A stretch of 64,000 nt of DNA from Branchinecta lynchi (Eukaryota; Arthropoda; Branchiopoda; Anostraca; Branchinectidae): the NCBI GenBank assembly GCA_023053575.1, contig JAKZAP010000004.1, forward strand, positions 24,791,252 through 24,855,251, in the 5' to 3' direction. The notes beneath the pieces are model-generated. The model saw only the letters and a program-made list of their open reading frames with translations, searched no databases and was not told the origin of the DNA. This document shows, piece after piece, positions 33,126 through 44,600 of this stretch. The position numbers and the translations under genes were made by a program. The stretch's first letter is position 1. Every line of letters starts with the position of its first letter.

Positions 33126-33339
33126 CTGTATGCACTGCATACTGAAATCCATGCACCATACATGAAATCCAAGGTACAGTGGTTGAACGTCTAGCACCCA
33201 GGCATAGTGTTAGACTTTTGAGCACCGTGCCTGAAAAGGGGCTAGTGTACTAGACTGCCTCTACTGTACTAAATTTTCATACAGATCAGATTAGCTAATG
33301 CCAGGCTGGGTTGTCTGCAAAACGTTCCGAATCGAAGTA

Positions 33340-34245
33340 CCCTGGCGAAATGTCCCCATCAACAAAACGTCCCCATGAACAAAACGTCCCCATGAAAAAA
33401 CGTCCCCACAACAAAACATCCCTGGGCTAAACGTCCTCAATCAAAACCTTCCCTGGCGAAATGTCCCCATGGCAAAACATTCCCATCTATTGATTTTGTT
33501 TCCCTCGCTGAGGGATAGCTATGTGATTACTGATTGCATCATCAGTTCAGAAAAACAGAATTTGAAATATGACATTTGGAAACCAGGATGGGTTGACAGC
33601 TTTAGCATCTAACCAGTAGCGAAGAAACAAACTAAAGTGTTACTCCCAGCTATAACAATTTTTGTTTAATAAAGTGCAAGGATAGTTTGTATGTTTTTCA
33701 TTTTGTGCTGTATTTATTTGGTTTATTGTATGTTAATTTATGCTGTGGTATAACTCATTGATCTTGCTTTTGTTCTATATTTAATTGGATATTTAATTTT
33801 GTGATATTTCTGAATCTGATTTTATGAAAGGATAAAACCCGACTACCTATATTACTGTGTCTCTCTACCTAACTAATCATTCCATCCATTTTCATTGCCT
33901 TGCTTCACATGCCATTTGTATACCACTATGCTTATTTTTTTGTTCTTTTTTTTATTCCCATTGAGCCAGAGTTGGCCTCTCCTTGCCTCTTAGGAGCTTA
34001 TAGGTCAAAACGCTGAGTTCAAGGCATATTACACTATATATTTTAATTGGAAACAATGCATTTTAAACAACTGGTTCAGTGACTGATCTTTCCTGCATGT
34101 AAGGAATGTTCCCACATCTGCAATGCACACTCATGTAGTCATTTTACCTTGATCATGCGCCTGAAGACTTCTATTCTCTGGGACATCTCGCCATGGGGAC
34201 ATTTTGCCGTGGCGTTTTTCCATGGGGATGTTTCGTCGGTAAGTG
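33340..34245. repeat. Inverted minisatellite-bounded segment
   Basis: The left edge (33340-33490) has about ten irregular 14-17 bp units of the type AAAACGTCCCCATG. The right edge (34180-34240) has inverted units (CCATGGGGACATTTTG, TTTTTCCATGGGGATG). The interior is A/T-rich without coding content. It looks like a mobile element with minisatellite-like ends. Confidence 0.5.
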
Positions 34246-34714
34246 GCTAGACTAACGCTAATGTGTACAATTAAATCCATTTAGACTCATGACTGGTGAC
34301 AAAAACAAACTGTTTCAAATCGTTTGAACAAAAGATAATTTCTATCCGTCCGTTGGTGTGTTAGATTTTTTAGATTATATATGGGGTTTATTGGAAAAAA
34401 AATACTAAGAACTACAAAACCCTCTAGAAGTTTACACTTGTTAAGAGGTTTAACAAACCCCCTTTGAGAGATTAACCTACATAACACTATAATAAATAAA
34501 GAAATAAGAAAAAGAAAAGAAGAGAAAAGAAAAAAATAAACAAAACACTTACTCGGTTCCTGGTCGAACACCCAACAAACAAAAAATTTATACACTACAA
34601 AATCCCGTCTCCAAAAACAAACAAAACCGAATAAATAAATAAAGAATAAATGATTAAATAAACATAACGGAATCTGGGCCAACCTGAGAACGACTCAAAT
34701 CAACATAAAACAAT

Positions 34715-37700
34715 TTAAAACTCATATTGGTGAAGACAAAGGGTTTTAAGATCTCGACGGAACTCACACAAATTCTCTGACCTTCTTAACGATTCTGGCA
34801 ATATATTCCATACAATCGGCCCAGCATGACGTAGTGAAAATAGTGACCTTGTGCTAACAACCTGTGGCATTCGTATGTCACTAGCATTACGCGTTGGATA
34901 ATTATGTACAGCACCTCCTGAAATAAACATATTCAGGAAACAATTGGGAACCTGGTTCGAAAAATACTTAAACATAAATAATGCACGGTAAAATTTCCCA
35001 AGCCCAGACAAAGGAATAATATTTAACTGCACATATCGTGATCTTACCGACGTTCTATTTCTATCCCCAGACAACACGCGTAGTGCCATATTTTGCATCA
35101 CACGTAACTGTTGCAAATGAACAGAGAAAGTACTGGACCAAACACTCACACAATACACCAAGTAAGGGTGAACTAAAGAGAAATAAATTAATCTCATCAC
35201 TGAATTAGGAAACATATTTTTTAACTTTCTCATCATTCCAACATTTCTAGCTATCTTACTACTTATAAACGAAATATGGTCTTTAAAACTAAGGCATTCA
35301 TCCAAAATAACTCCAAGATACCGTATAGTATTAGTACGCTTGATAACATAGCTATCCATTTGTACATCTACAATCCAAGGATAAAAGTTAGAAGACCGAC
35401 CATACAGAACAAAACCTGATTTACTATGATTTAACAAAAGTTTATTTACTCTCATCCACTTATCTATACATACCATACCCTTTTTCATTGTTGCTATTAA
35501 ATCGGATGCGGTCTTAGCTGCCACGGTAAAATGAGTATCATCAGCAAAACTAGGGATAATGACCTTACAATTGGGGAGTGATCCATCTACAATATCTATC
35601 AGATCCGAAACAGAAAAACGTAAATCATTAATGTACACCAAAAACAGAAGTGGACCTAAAACGGAGCCCTGCGGAACACCATACTCAACTACTCTATCAC
35701 TAGACTTAGTATTACAAATTTCTACGTGATGGGTCCTACCACTCAAAAAAGATTCGAATAATGTCAGCGCTTTTCCTCGAATACCACAATGTTCTAACTT
35801 CTGAATTAAAATTGCATGATCAACTGTATCGAACGCTTTTACAATATCAAGAAATATAGACGCCACTTTAAAACCCTGGTCCAAAGCATCATGCACAAAT
35901 GTTGTCAATAATAATACTGCATGTTCTGTTGACATCCCTTTACGAAAACCGAACTGATTTGGATGAAAAAAACACCTATTCTCCAAAAACTCAGATGCCC
36001 TAAAATTTATAAGTTTCTCTACTAGCCTAGATATAATAGAAATAAGGGATATCGGTCGATAATCATTCACATTTTTCCTATCACCCCCCTTAAATAACGG
36101 AATTACTCTAGCACTTTTAAGGCATTCCGGATATATACCACTTTTGAAACACAAATTAATTAAATTCAAAAGTTGGTGCGCAACTATAGGGAAAATTGAC
36201 TTAAAAACTTTAGTTGATAATAAATCTGACCCCGAAGCACTATTTCGCATACTTTTCACTACGTCAAACAATTCTTGTACAGTAACTGGTCGCAAATGCA
36301 TAGAAAGGTCACTACTATCAGGCAAAAATTGAGTAAACTCACCATCACCTGGGTGCCATTCAACCGACGACGCTAACCTGCCGCCTACACTCGAAAAATG
36401 CTCACACATACGCTCACTAGTTTGCTGAATGTTTTCACCATCTACAATACTACAAAGGACTTCAGGCTTATTCGGCTTAATCACAGATTTTATCACATTC
36501 CAAGTCTTGCCTGGGTTACCTTCCGCCTTTTTAAAACGATCACTCAGGTAATCAAATTTCGCTTTACGGAGAATACTATTCAGCTTATTACTATAAGTTT
36601 TATAAATACCTACATCATTATTATCATTACTTAATACTGACTTTTTATACAACTGCTGTCGCCTAGCTAAAGAAACTAGAATGCTCTTCGTAACCCAAGG
36701 CTTCTTCGGCGAATCAAAATAATGTCGCTTCTTCTTTATCTGGGAACATGTAACTACAGCATCCTTAATCATCGAGTACCAAAGCGTAAACTTATCATTC
36801 ACATCCAAATCTGCACTTTCTAAATAATCACAATTTTTCGCTTGAAGTTCTTTCTTTAATTTTAATACATTTATAACGCTCAGGGCTTTTTTCGGCAAGT
36901 CATGACGCTCTGACCTAGACTGGTTCAATAAAGACGGAATAGATACCAATAAACCAAAATGATCAGAAACATCGTTCACTATGACGTCAGCACTACTGTA
37001 CCCAGTATTTAAAAATATATTATCAATAAGTGTCGCTGAATCGTTTTTTACCCTTGTACATATATTAACAGAAGGCTGTAGCCCGTAACCCAACATCATA
37101 TTTAAATGTTCTCTGACTTTAAAATTACTATTTACTGTTCGTAGATCCATATTGAAATCACCGCAAATAAAACACGGTGTAGTGGAAATAGGTAACTTGT
37201 CCAATTGCTCTTCTAATAGTAAACCAAACTCATCTATATTGCAAGACGGGGGTCTATACACAACAACTATGAATCCTCTGAAATTCTGGAATTGCAATTC
37301 CATAACCATACTTTCAAACACCATTTCACGGTTAACTCTCATATCATCTCTAATTTTTACCTCAAAATCATTACGTACATATATTGCCAAACCACCATGT
37401 TGATGCATTTCTCTGTTCGTTACATACAGCTTATAATTACCAATCTCAAGCAAAGATGAATTGTGGTTACGTAACCAAGTTTCCGTTAAAGCTAATACAT
37501 GCGGTGCTGACTGCAAACATAATTCATTTAAAAACTGGTACGAACTACTAATCCCTTGGCAATTTAAATGAAAAATATTCAAAGCACTTTGACATCTATT
37601 GTTACTCAAATCACACAGAAACTTATAACGTGAATCAGGGTTTTCAACAGGTTCACCAACGTCAAAATCTCTATGCAATACTCCACCCCCAAAATCATGT

Positions 37701-37756
37701 AACTTCATCGGATCATTCTCAAGAAAACCCAGCCGTTCCCTACTCAAACTAACCAT
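34715..37756 (-). CDS. LINE 1 ORF2: APE endonuclease and reverse transcriptase
   Basis: 1013 residues with no stop. The N-terminal part is an APE-type endonuclease: LNCQGI, LTETWL, VVVYRPP, ICGDFNMD and an intact catalytic SDH (VSDHFG). The middle part is a reverse transcriptase: YRPISL, QFGFRKGMST, DIVKAFDTVDH, GVPQGSVLGPLLF and the catalytic FADD. The C-terminus ends with the conserved SLRHAGPIVWN block of CR1/L2-like elements. It nicks target DNA and copies LINE RNA into it. All catalytic motifs are present, so a recent or active copy is plausible. Confidence 0.9.
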   Translation of the reverse strand: MVSLSRERLGFLENDPMKLHDFGGGVLHRDFDVGEPVENPDSRYKFLCDLSNNRCQSALNIFHLNCQGISSSYQFLNELCLQSAPHVLALTETWLRNHNSSLLEIGNYKLYVTNREMHQHGGLAIYVRNDFEVKIRDDMRVNREMVFESMVMELQFQNFRGFIVVVYRPPSCNIDEFGLLLEEQLDKLPISTTPCFICGDFNMDLRTVNSNFKVREHLNMMLGYGLQPSVNICTRVKNDSATLIDNIFLNTGYSSADVIVNDVSDHFGLLVSIPSLLNQSRSERHDLPKKALSVINVLKLKKELQAKNCDYLESADLDVNDKFTLWYSMIKDAVVTCSQIKKKRHYFDSPKKPWVTKSILVSLARRQQLYKKSVLSNDNNDVGIYKTYSNKLNSILRKAKFDYLSDRFKKAEGNPGKTWNVIKSVIKPNKPEVLCSIVDGENIQQTSERMCEHFSSVGGRLASSVEWHPGDGEFTQFLPDSSDLSMHLRPVTVQELFDVVKSMRNSASGSDLLSTKVFKSIFPIVAHQLLNLINLCFKSGIYPECLKSARVIPLFKGGDRKNVNDYRPISLISIISRLVEKLINFRASEFLENRCFFHPNQFGFRKGMSTEHAVLLLTTFVHDALDQGFKVASIFLDIVKAFDTVDHAILIQKLEHCGIRGKALTLFESFLSGRTHHVEICNTKSSDRVVEYGVPQGSVLGPLLFLVYINDLRFSVSDLIDIVDGSLPNCKVIIPSFADDTHFTVAAKTASDLIATMKKGMVCIDKWMRVNKLLLNHSKSGFVLYGRSSNFYPWIVDVQMDSYVIKRTNTIRYLGVILDECLSFKDHISFISSKIARNVGMMRKLKNMFPNSVMRLIYFSLVHPYLVYCVSVWSSTFSVHLQQLRVMQNMALRVLSGDRNRTSVRSRYVQLNIIPLSGLGKFYRALFMFKYFSNQVPNCFLNMFISGGAVHNYPTRNASDIRMPQVVSTRSLFSLRHAGPIVWNILPESLRRSENLCEFRRDLKTLCLHQYEF

Positions 37757-38066
37757 TCAGTGTGATTAACTCATGAAAATGGAGACGGGGAGAGTGGAAT
37801 GCAAATGAAACAATCTTACCATACTGTAGGTGACACGACCAAGAACCGAGAAAAACCAGACGAACAAGCTCTATAAAAAGAAAAGATATAAGTAAGCAAA
37901 AAACAAGAAACATAGCACACAAAAAACCACCGAAACCTCGGGGCAAACAAAATAGCAGAAAAAGTAAATAAGATGAATGCTTCATAACAGAAATAATACG
38001 CTACAACCGCTTATATTTTGTTTTACTTAAACTTTATACTACATACACATAACAACCAACATTCGA

Positions 38067-38888
38067 TCAGAAAAGGTCCATATTACTACATGCGACACTT
38101 CGGTTCTCAATTTCTCCACCTCTTCTACCACGATCACCTCTTCCCCCTATCTGACTACGCTGAATTACATTATCACTTGGCAATGCAGCCAACTCCGGAA
38201 TTAATTCACCAGCGGAGTACTTCGCTTTTGACCCATTCTGACGATCAAAAAAGATAAACGGTGGAACCGATTTTGAGACCCAAGCAGAAATTCCTTTCTC
38301 ATTTAGCTTAGCTTTCTTATCGTACAGCCTTTTCCTAGCTTCACGAACCGAAGGAGGGGCGTCATCACTGATAAAAATATTTTTCTGATTCCTCAGAGAT
38401 TTTCCTTTCAGATTTTTGCTCGTTTTTAACAGATCAATTTTCCGTTCTCTCGAAAACACATTAACTTTGAAAAATTTCTGATCTTTCATATTCTGTAAAA
38501 CGGTAAACCTCGGAACCTCGCGCACTTCAAGGCCCGACAAACATACTTCCTTGAAAGCTTCACTAGCATCCTCCAAATTTTCGCAGAGTATGTTCCACAC
38601 TATAACGTTTGTTTCCGACGCCTGGTACTCGCACATCATCAGCCTTTGGGACAATACGGCATTTGATTCCTTCAGTGCAACTGCTTCACTCGTTACAACA
38701 CTTATCTGATTTTTTAAATAATCAGTTTCCGTTTCAACTGAGGCTACACGGGCTTGCACTTCCGTAACCGCAGTGCGAGACTCACCCTGGGCATTTTCAA
38801 CCGAAATAACTCTATGCTCCAGAGATTTAATGCGACCATCGATCGAATCAAGTTTTGTTCCATTATCCTTAACCAGTGCCAACATCAC
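38067..38888 (-). CDS. LINE 1 ORF1: coiled-coil nucleic-acid-binding protein
   Basis: 273 residues. The N-terminal ~100 residues have heptad-like hydrophobic spacing, consistent with a coiled coil for trimer formation. The middle part resembles the RRM-like/C-terminal domain of L1/L2-type ORF1 proteins (ISDDAPPSVREARKRLYDKK, AWVSKSVPPFIFF). The C-terminus is rich in Arg-Gly (GGRGDRGRRGG), a typical RNA-binding tail. ORF1 proteins coat the LINE RNA. The frame is intact. Confidence 0.75.
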   Translation of the reverse strand: MMLALVKDNGTKLDSIDGRIKSLEHRVISVENAQGESRTAVTEVQARVASVETETDYLKNQISVVTSEAVALKESNAVLSQRLMMCEYQASETNVIVWNILCENLEDASEAFKEVCLSGLEVREVPRFTVLQNMKDQKFFKVNVFSRERKIDLLKTSKNLKGKSLRNQKNIFISDDAPPSVREARKRLYDKKAKLNEKGISAWVSKSVPPFIFFDRQNGSKAKYSAGELIPELAALPSDNVIQRSQIGGRGDRGRRGGEIENRSVACSNMDLF

Positions 38889-38902
38889 GGCAAAATCATC
38901 AG

Positions 38903-40890
38903 TCCGGGTTTTGCTAGTTCAGCCACTTCCACATAAGCTAGGACGATGAAACTTGGCATGCGTATTAGAGACCCGACTAGATTAAATTGGGAACAGTCAT
39001 TTCCTCAATCTGACCATCTGGGGGGGGGGGGATGAAACTTTATATTTAGAAAGACCTCGTGTCTCAGACGTCCCACTTCAAATCCTGACTGAATCTAGTG
39101 ACTTTAGGGAAAGTTGGGGGGGGGGAGGGGGACCGGAATCTTGGGAAACGCTTAGAGTGGATGGATTGGGACGAAACTTAGTGGGAAGAACAGGCACATG
39201 TCCAAAATATGTCATTGACATAACCAGACCGGATTCAGGCACTGTGGGGAGGAATTGGGGGGCGGATTTCTGGTGATATCGCAAGTTCGGTGAAACAGGA
39301 GGATGAAACTTGGCAGGCGTGGCAGCGACCCGAACAGACCGACTTGATAATAGTCGCTTCCCCGATCCGGGGGGTAGTGGAGAAGATCGGGAATATGAAA
39401 TCTAACGGCATGCATAACTTTTGAAAGGGTGATCGGATTTGAATGAAACTTGGCAGGTGGAAAGAGCTATCGTCTCAGATGTTCCGTGTCAAGTCTTAAT
39501 CGGATCTGATACTTTTATGGGGGGATGGTGGAGGGGGGGGGCTCCGGAAAACTCCTGAAATGCTGATAGTCGAGGATTGAGATGGAACTTGGTAGGGAGA
39601 ACAAGCATTAGGCCTATATACGTAACTGCGGAGCCAGATCGTATTGGGGCTCTGTGGGGGGGGGGGGGTCGTTGGAGTGGTTATTCCGGAATTCCGATGA
39701 TCGTGAATTAGAACAGTTCCAGGTGTGATAAGGACGATAAAAGGCGTGGGCGTGCCAGGGACCCGAACAGACTGACTTGAGAATAGTTGTTTCCCCGATC
39801 CGACCATCATGGGGGGGGGGGGATGGAGGGATGGAGAATCTGGAATCTAGTGGCATGCATAGCTTTTGACCGGGTGATTGGATTTGACTTGGCAAGTGAA
39901 AAGAGCTATGGTACGGTATCAGATGTTCGTTTCAAGTCTGGATCGGATCCGAAACATGTTAGGGGGTGGGGGGGACTCTCGTAGAGTCGAGGGATTGAGA
40001 TGGAACTTGGGGCTCTGTGGGGGGGGGGTCGTTGGAGGGGGTTTCTCCGGAATTCCGATGATCGTGAATGAAAATAGTTCCAGGTGTGATAAGGACGATA
40101 AAAGGTGTCGGCGTGCCAGGGACCCGAACAGACTGACTTGAGAATAGTTGTTTCCTCGATCTGACCATCGGGGGGGGGGGGATGGAGGGATGAGGAATCT
40201 GGAATCTAGTGGCATGCATAGCTTTTAAACGGGTGATCGGATTTGACTTGGCAAGTGAAAAGAGCTATCGTATCAGATGTTCCGTTTCAAGTCCGGATTG
40301 GATCCGAAACATGTGAGGGTGTGGGTGTGGTGGGGGGCTCGGAAAACCCATGAAAAGCTTAGAGTCGAGGGATTGAGATGGAACTTGGTGGGGATAACAA
40401 GCATCAGGCGTAGACAAGTGATTGACGGAGCCAGATTGAATCGGGGCTCCGTGGGGAGAATTGGCGGGGGTTTTCCCGGAATTCCGGTAATCGCGTAGTT
40501 CAGGATGTGATAAGGACGATGAAATTTTGCAGGTATATTAGTGACCCGAACAAATTGGCTTAAGAATCTGACACAGTGCCCTTTGACCATTTTTTATATG
40601 CCCCAAAAACAAACGGATGGACGAATGGGATGCAACTTGGATAGTAACGAGTTTAATCGGCCTAGATTTGTTATTTTTGTGGTCGGACCGGACCCGACCA
40701 CGGCCGGGGGGGGGGGGGAGTGGAGCGGGAACCGGAAGTTTGCAGATAGGCCATTCTCCGATTCCAGTCAAACTTCACGGATGGGAAGAGGAGATGTAAA
40801 GTGCGACTTTTATGTTTTCAAGTCGTATTCCGCCATAGTAGAGGGGGTTGGAGGGGGAGTCCTGGGAATGTTGTTGCATGTTTCCTAGAT
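38903..40890 (+). repeat. G-rich inverted-repeat arm, left of IPMK exon 1
   Basis: Tandem units of roughly 350-450 bp, each with GATGAAACTTGGCA-like words, a run of 9-14 G and TGGCATGCATAGC. The outer edge TAAGCTAGGACGATGAAACT is mirrored at 44000-44030. The reading frames here are by-products of the repeats. Confidence 0.75.
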
Positions 40891-41579
40891 GACATATTTA
40901 GGGTCTGAATTTTGTATAGCATAGAGTGAAATCTTTCTGAAGTAAGCTGGCTTCAAACTAACTCCCAAAAAGCTTGTAAAATTAGTGAGTTTCCTATATA
41001 TATAGCCTTCAATGCTGGGTTTGGAATACTTTTACCCAAGGCGTAGTTGTCTGTTTATTAAAACAATTTGAGTTATTTTGAGCCTTCAGTGGAATCGATA
41101 GGTGTTCTAAGGGGTTTAAGCTATAGAAGGGACTGGGGCATAGGAGAGACTAGTCATAAGGTTGTCATCAAGAACTGCATTTGCCTGCCATTAGCTCTTA
41201 GTGCAAATAAATCTTAAATATCTTATCTTATTGGTGAAAACAACAACAGGTTTCCTGGCGGAATGCCTACAGAGTTGCAGACATTTTAAAAGAGTTTCAA
41301 GACAATGGTGACATTTCATCTTATTCTTTCCAATCAGCAGTAGTGTTAACTGTTGGATATGAAAACTACTCCTGATGTTATTTAGAGTGATTTTGTTCCT
41401 TTTTGTATCCGTCAGATTAGTCAGTGGAAAACGATTACATCAGTGAATCTTTGCAGAAATGTGCTTCCAGTGAATTCTGATATCACCAGCGGTATTGTGA
41501 AAACAAAATTACTCTCGTGCAGAAGATAGCAGTGGCCATACGGCAGGCCAGGTCGAGATCCACTGCATCAACAAAACAG

Positions 41580-41697
41580 ATGTCTTCCTTCCGAAATGGA
41601 GTTCGTCAGAACAGCTTGTCTGAATATCTTCCAGAAACTATAGATTTTCTTGCTCATCAGATTGCAGGACATAGTCATACAGGAAGACAACAGATCG
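41580..41697 (+). CDS. IPMK: IPMK exon 1
   Basis: The ATG at 41580 is the first in the open frame and is followed by SSFRNG and then FLAHQIAGH, the conserved N-terminal motif. A GGTAAGT donor ends the exon in phase 1. The same frame is open upstream to 41517, so an earlier non-ATG or spliced start is not excluded. Confidence 0.82.
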
Positions 41698-44600
41698 GTA
41701 AGTTTTGAATTTTGGGGGCAATGAAGATGGAAACCGATCATTCAAGTTGTTTATTACCTAAAACTTGCCGCTTATATGGTTATCAATTAAAAGGCATGAT
41801 ACAACATAAACAGATTGGAAGAAACCAGGCGACAGTAACCACAGAGCTTGGTCACACTGGGCTCAAAAAGCCGCCTATTCGACAAACAACTGAAAATCCC
41901 TAGGGGAGGTGAGATTTGATGGGCTTCGTTGCAGCTTGGTGATAATGAGCAGACTCCAATTAGGGGTCAGTTAGGGTTCCTGTAACATAATTATACACGC
42001 TGTTTTGCTCTAATTGATCTCCTGAATTTAAAACGATAACATTCAGAAATAGTTGCATTTTGTTAAAAAAAAATTTCTGCATTGGCAACCCAAAAAGCCA
42101 GAAAATGAGCCCAGTGTGACAAGGCTCTCACCCCGTGCAAACTTAGTTCAAAGAGGGACGATGTGGCAGCTGGCAGAACAGCCAGCAAGATGACTACAAT
42201 GAACGCAACACTGTGATTGTAAGTTATATGATAATGCAAAGCGTAACAAATGATGATTGATAAATTCTCACCCCATCCTTTGGTAGCATCTTAGTCTGGA
42301 CCGTTTGTGGATCAGGGGGCTTTTGGCCTTACTCCAAGATTCCAGCACACTGCTGAAAATAGTCCTTGTAAAAAAGTTGCATGTTAATGCATTCTGCAGC
42401 AGTCTCGTGGTAAGAAAGAACAAGAGCTACAAGCTCATATGGCACTTGTTACGAGAAGGTGGTGTGAGAAGCGAGAAAGTAAATCTGAGCATTTTCCCGG
42501 GAATTCTGATACCCCTCCCCACTGTGCTCGGATCCGGTCCAGACCCTAAGATATGTAATCTAAGGCATAAAATCTCTCTACTCTCCAAGTTTCATTCAAA
42601 TCACTTCACTCGTTCAACCTCTATGCGAGCCACAACATTTCCGAGACACCCCTCCAACTCCCCCCTAATACGACTCGGACACATAAACTTCGCATCTCTA
42701 ACATCTCCTCTTCCTCAAAATCGGAGCATATCTGCAAATTTCCGGTTCCCACTTCATCCTCCTCCTACGTGGGTCGGGTCTGGTTCGCACGCCACATGAC
42801 TAATCTAGGCCGCATAGAGTTGGGCTCTCCAAGTTGCATTCCGTTCTGCCCATCCGTTTGGTTTTTGTGCATGTCAAAAGGTTTCCGGACCCCCCCCCCC
42901 CCCTCCCCCCCCCAACTCCCCCAACCATGGCCGCATCGGTTCGTACACCTGCTTTGCATATCTGTGTCATCACTTCTTATCACCCATAAAGTTTCACTTG
43001 AATGGCACCATTTTTTCGCAACCTACGGAAGTCAGTAATTTCCGGATTCTCCCTCCCTCAGCTCCCCGAAAAACAGTCGAATCCAGGAACGGAGGTCTTC
43101 CTGGGGCATCGTGTCGGTTCCTTTAGTCTATTTGGTCGGGTCACTAATATGCCTGCCAAGTTTTATGGTCCTTAGCACATCTGGAACTATCCTGTCTCGC
43201 GATCACCTGAATTCTGGGAAACCCCCTCAACCTCCCCTCAAAGAGCCCCGACATGATCTGGCTCTGTCAAGAACGTATCTAATGCTTGTTCTTCCCACCA
43301 AATTTCATCCCGATCCCTCGACACTAAGCGTTTCACAAAAATTCCGGTGCCCCCTTCCAACCTCCCCCCCCCCCCCCGAGTATCGGATCCAGTCCGGACT
43401 TGACATCGATCATCTGAGACACTAGCTCTTTCCACCTGCCAAGTTTCACCCAAATCCAATCTCCCGTTCAAAAGTTATAAATGCCACTAGGTTCCGGATT
43501 TCCCGTCCCTCCAATCCCCTCATGATGTTCGGATCGTGCAAAAGACTATTCTCAAGTCGGTCTATTTCGATCTCTCATATTTCTGCCGAGTTTCATCTTA
43601 TTACATCAGGAAGTTCCGAGCTCGCCGGATCACCAGACCCCCCCCCCCCCTCCCCCCACAGTGCCCAAATCCGGTCCTATTATGTCAGTGATGTATCTAG
43701 GACTTTTGCTTGTTTCTCTCACCAAGTTTCATCCCGACCCTTCCAGTCTAAGCGTTTCCCAAGAGTTCCTGCTCCCCCCTCTAGCCCCCCCCCCAAAGTC
43801 ACCGAATCGAGTTCGGATTTGAAGTGGTTTGTCCGAGACACGAGGTCTTTCCAAATATCAAGTTTCATTAAGATCCCATCACCCGTTCAAAAGTTATAAA
43901 TACCTCAAGATTCCGGATTCCCCCTTCTCCACTCTCCCCACAGTGCTCGGATCGGGGAAATGATTATTTCCAACTTAATCTTTTTGGGTTCCTGATATGC
44001 CGCCAAGTTTCATCGTCCTAGCTTACTTGGAAGTGCCCTAACTAGAAAAACCTGGACAGACCGACCGACAGGCCGACGGACGGACAGATTGTTTCGATCG
44101 CTATATGACACTTGGCCGAAGGGCAAGTTCCATAAAAATAGAGCAAGCTTCTATAAAACGCTTCGAAAAGTTGACCTTCAACTCGTCGTTTTGGAAATGC
44201 TTTGTCAGGTCCTTTAATTTTTTTGTATTTAAAGTGTTCCACCATACTTAACCTGAAAGATAGGGTTTGATTCACTCATAGTCTCTTGTTTGTGAGCCGG
44301 TCTGCGCATGTAGATTTTGAAGAAGAAAAAAACTGTTCTTGATTTTCTGTTATTTCAGGTTTGCTTAAACATAAAGAGGGTTATGTCCTAAAACCACTAC
44401 AGTTGGATGAGAAAGGGGTGAAAGAGCTTGGGTTTTATGAGCACATGTCTCCTTGGCAATCTTCGAAAGGAAGGATGGTGAAGGATTTTGTCCCAAAGTA
44501 CCTGGGCGCAGTGGATATTGACTTTCCTTTTGGATGTAAGTATTGAAGGTGTTCTTGTGTCGAAGTCTGCGTATTCTCTCAGAAACATAGATTGGTTGCA

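Larger units (their letters stand above)
31403..33257. mobile_element. hAT-like foldback with 8 bp target duplication, carrying two nested elements
   Basis: The arms (31403-31534 and 33127-33257) are about 130 bp inverted repeats starting CAGTCTAGTGCACTAG. The exact 8 bp duplication CCTCTACT is at 31395-31402 and 33258-33265. An 8 bp duplication and CAG-started ends are typical of hAT elements. Between the arms lie an inverted-repeat MITE (31537-31944) and composite repeat copy C. Confidence 0.8.
34372..38902 (-). mobile_element. LINE retrotransposon 1 (CR1/L2/Jockey-like), both ORFs open
   Basis: This is a non-LTR element on the minus strand. ORF1 (38888-38067) and ORF2 (37756-34715) are both uninterrupted. 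The 3' UTR is A/T-rich and runs to about 34372, with AATAAA-like words. The 5' end abuts the G-rich inverted-repeat arm at about 38903. The boundaries are estimates; no target duplication was identified. It sits between the minus-strand P450 and IPMK. Confidence 0.85.

Noticed and set aside
39000..40890. Several overlapping Pro/Gly-rich frames on both strands
   Set aside because: They arise from G-run tandem repeats, mirror each other, and carry no domain or splice structure.
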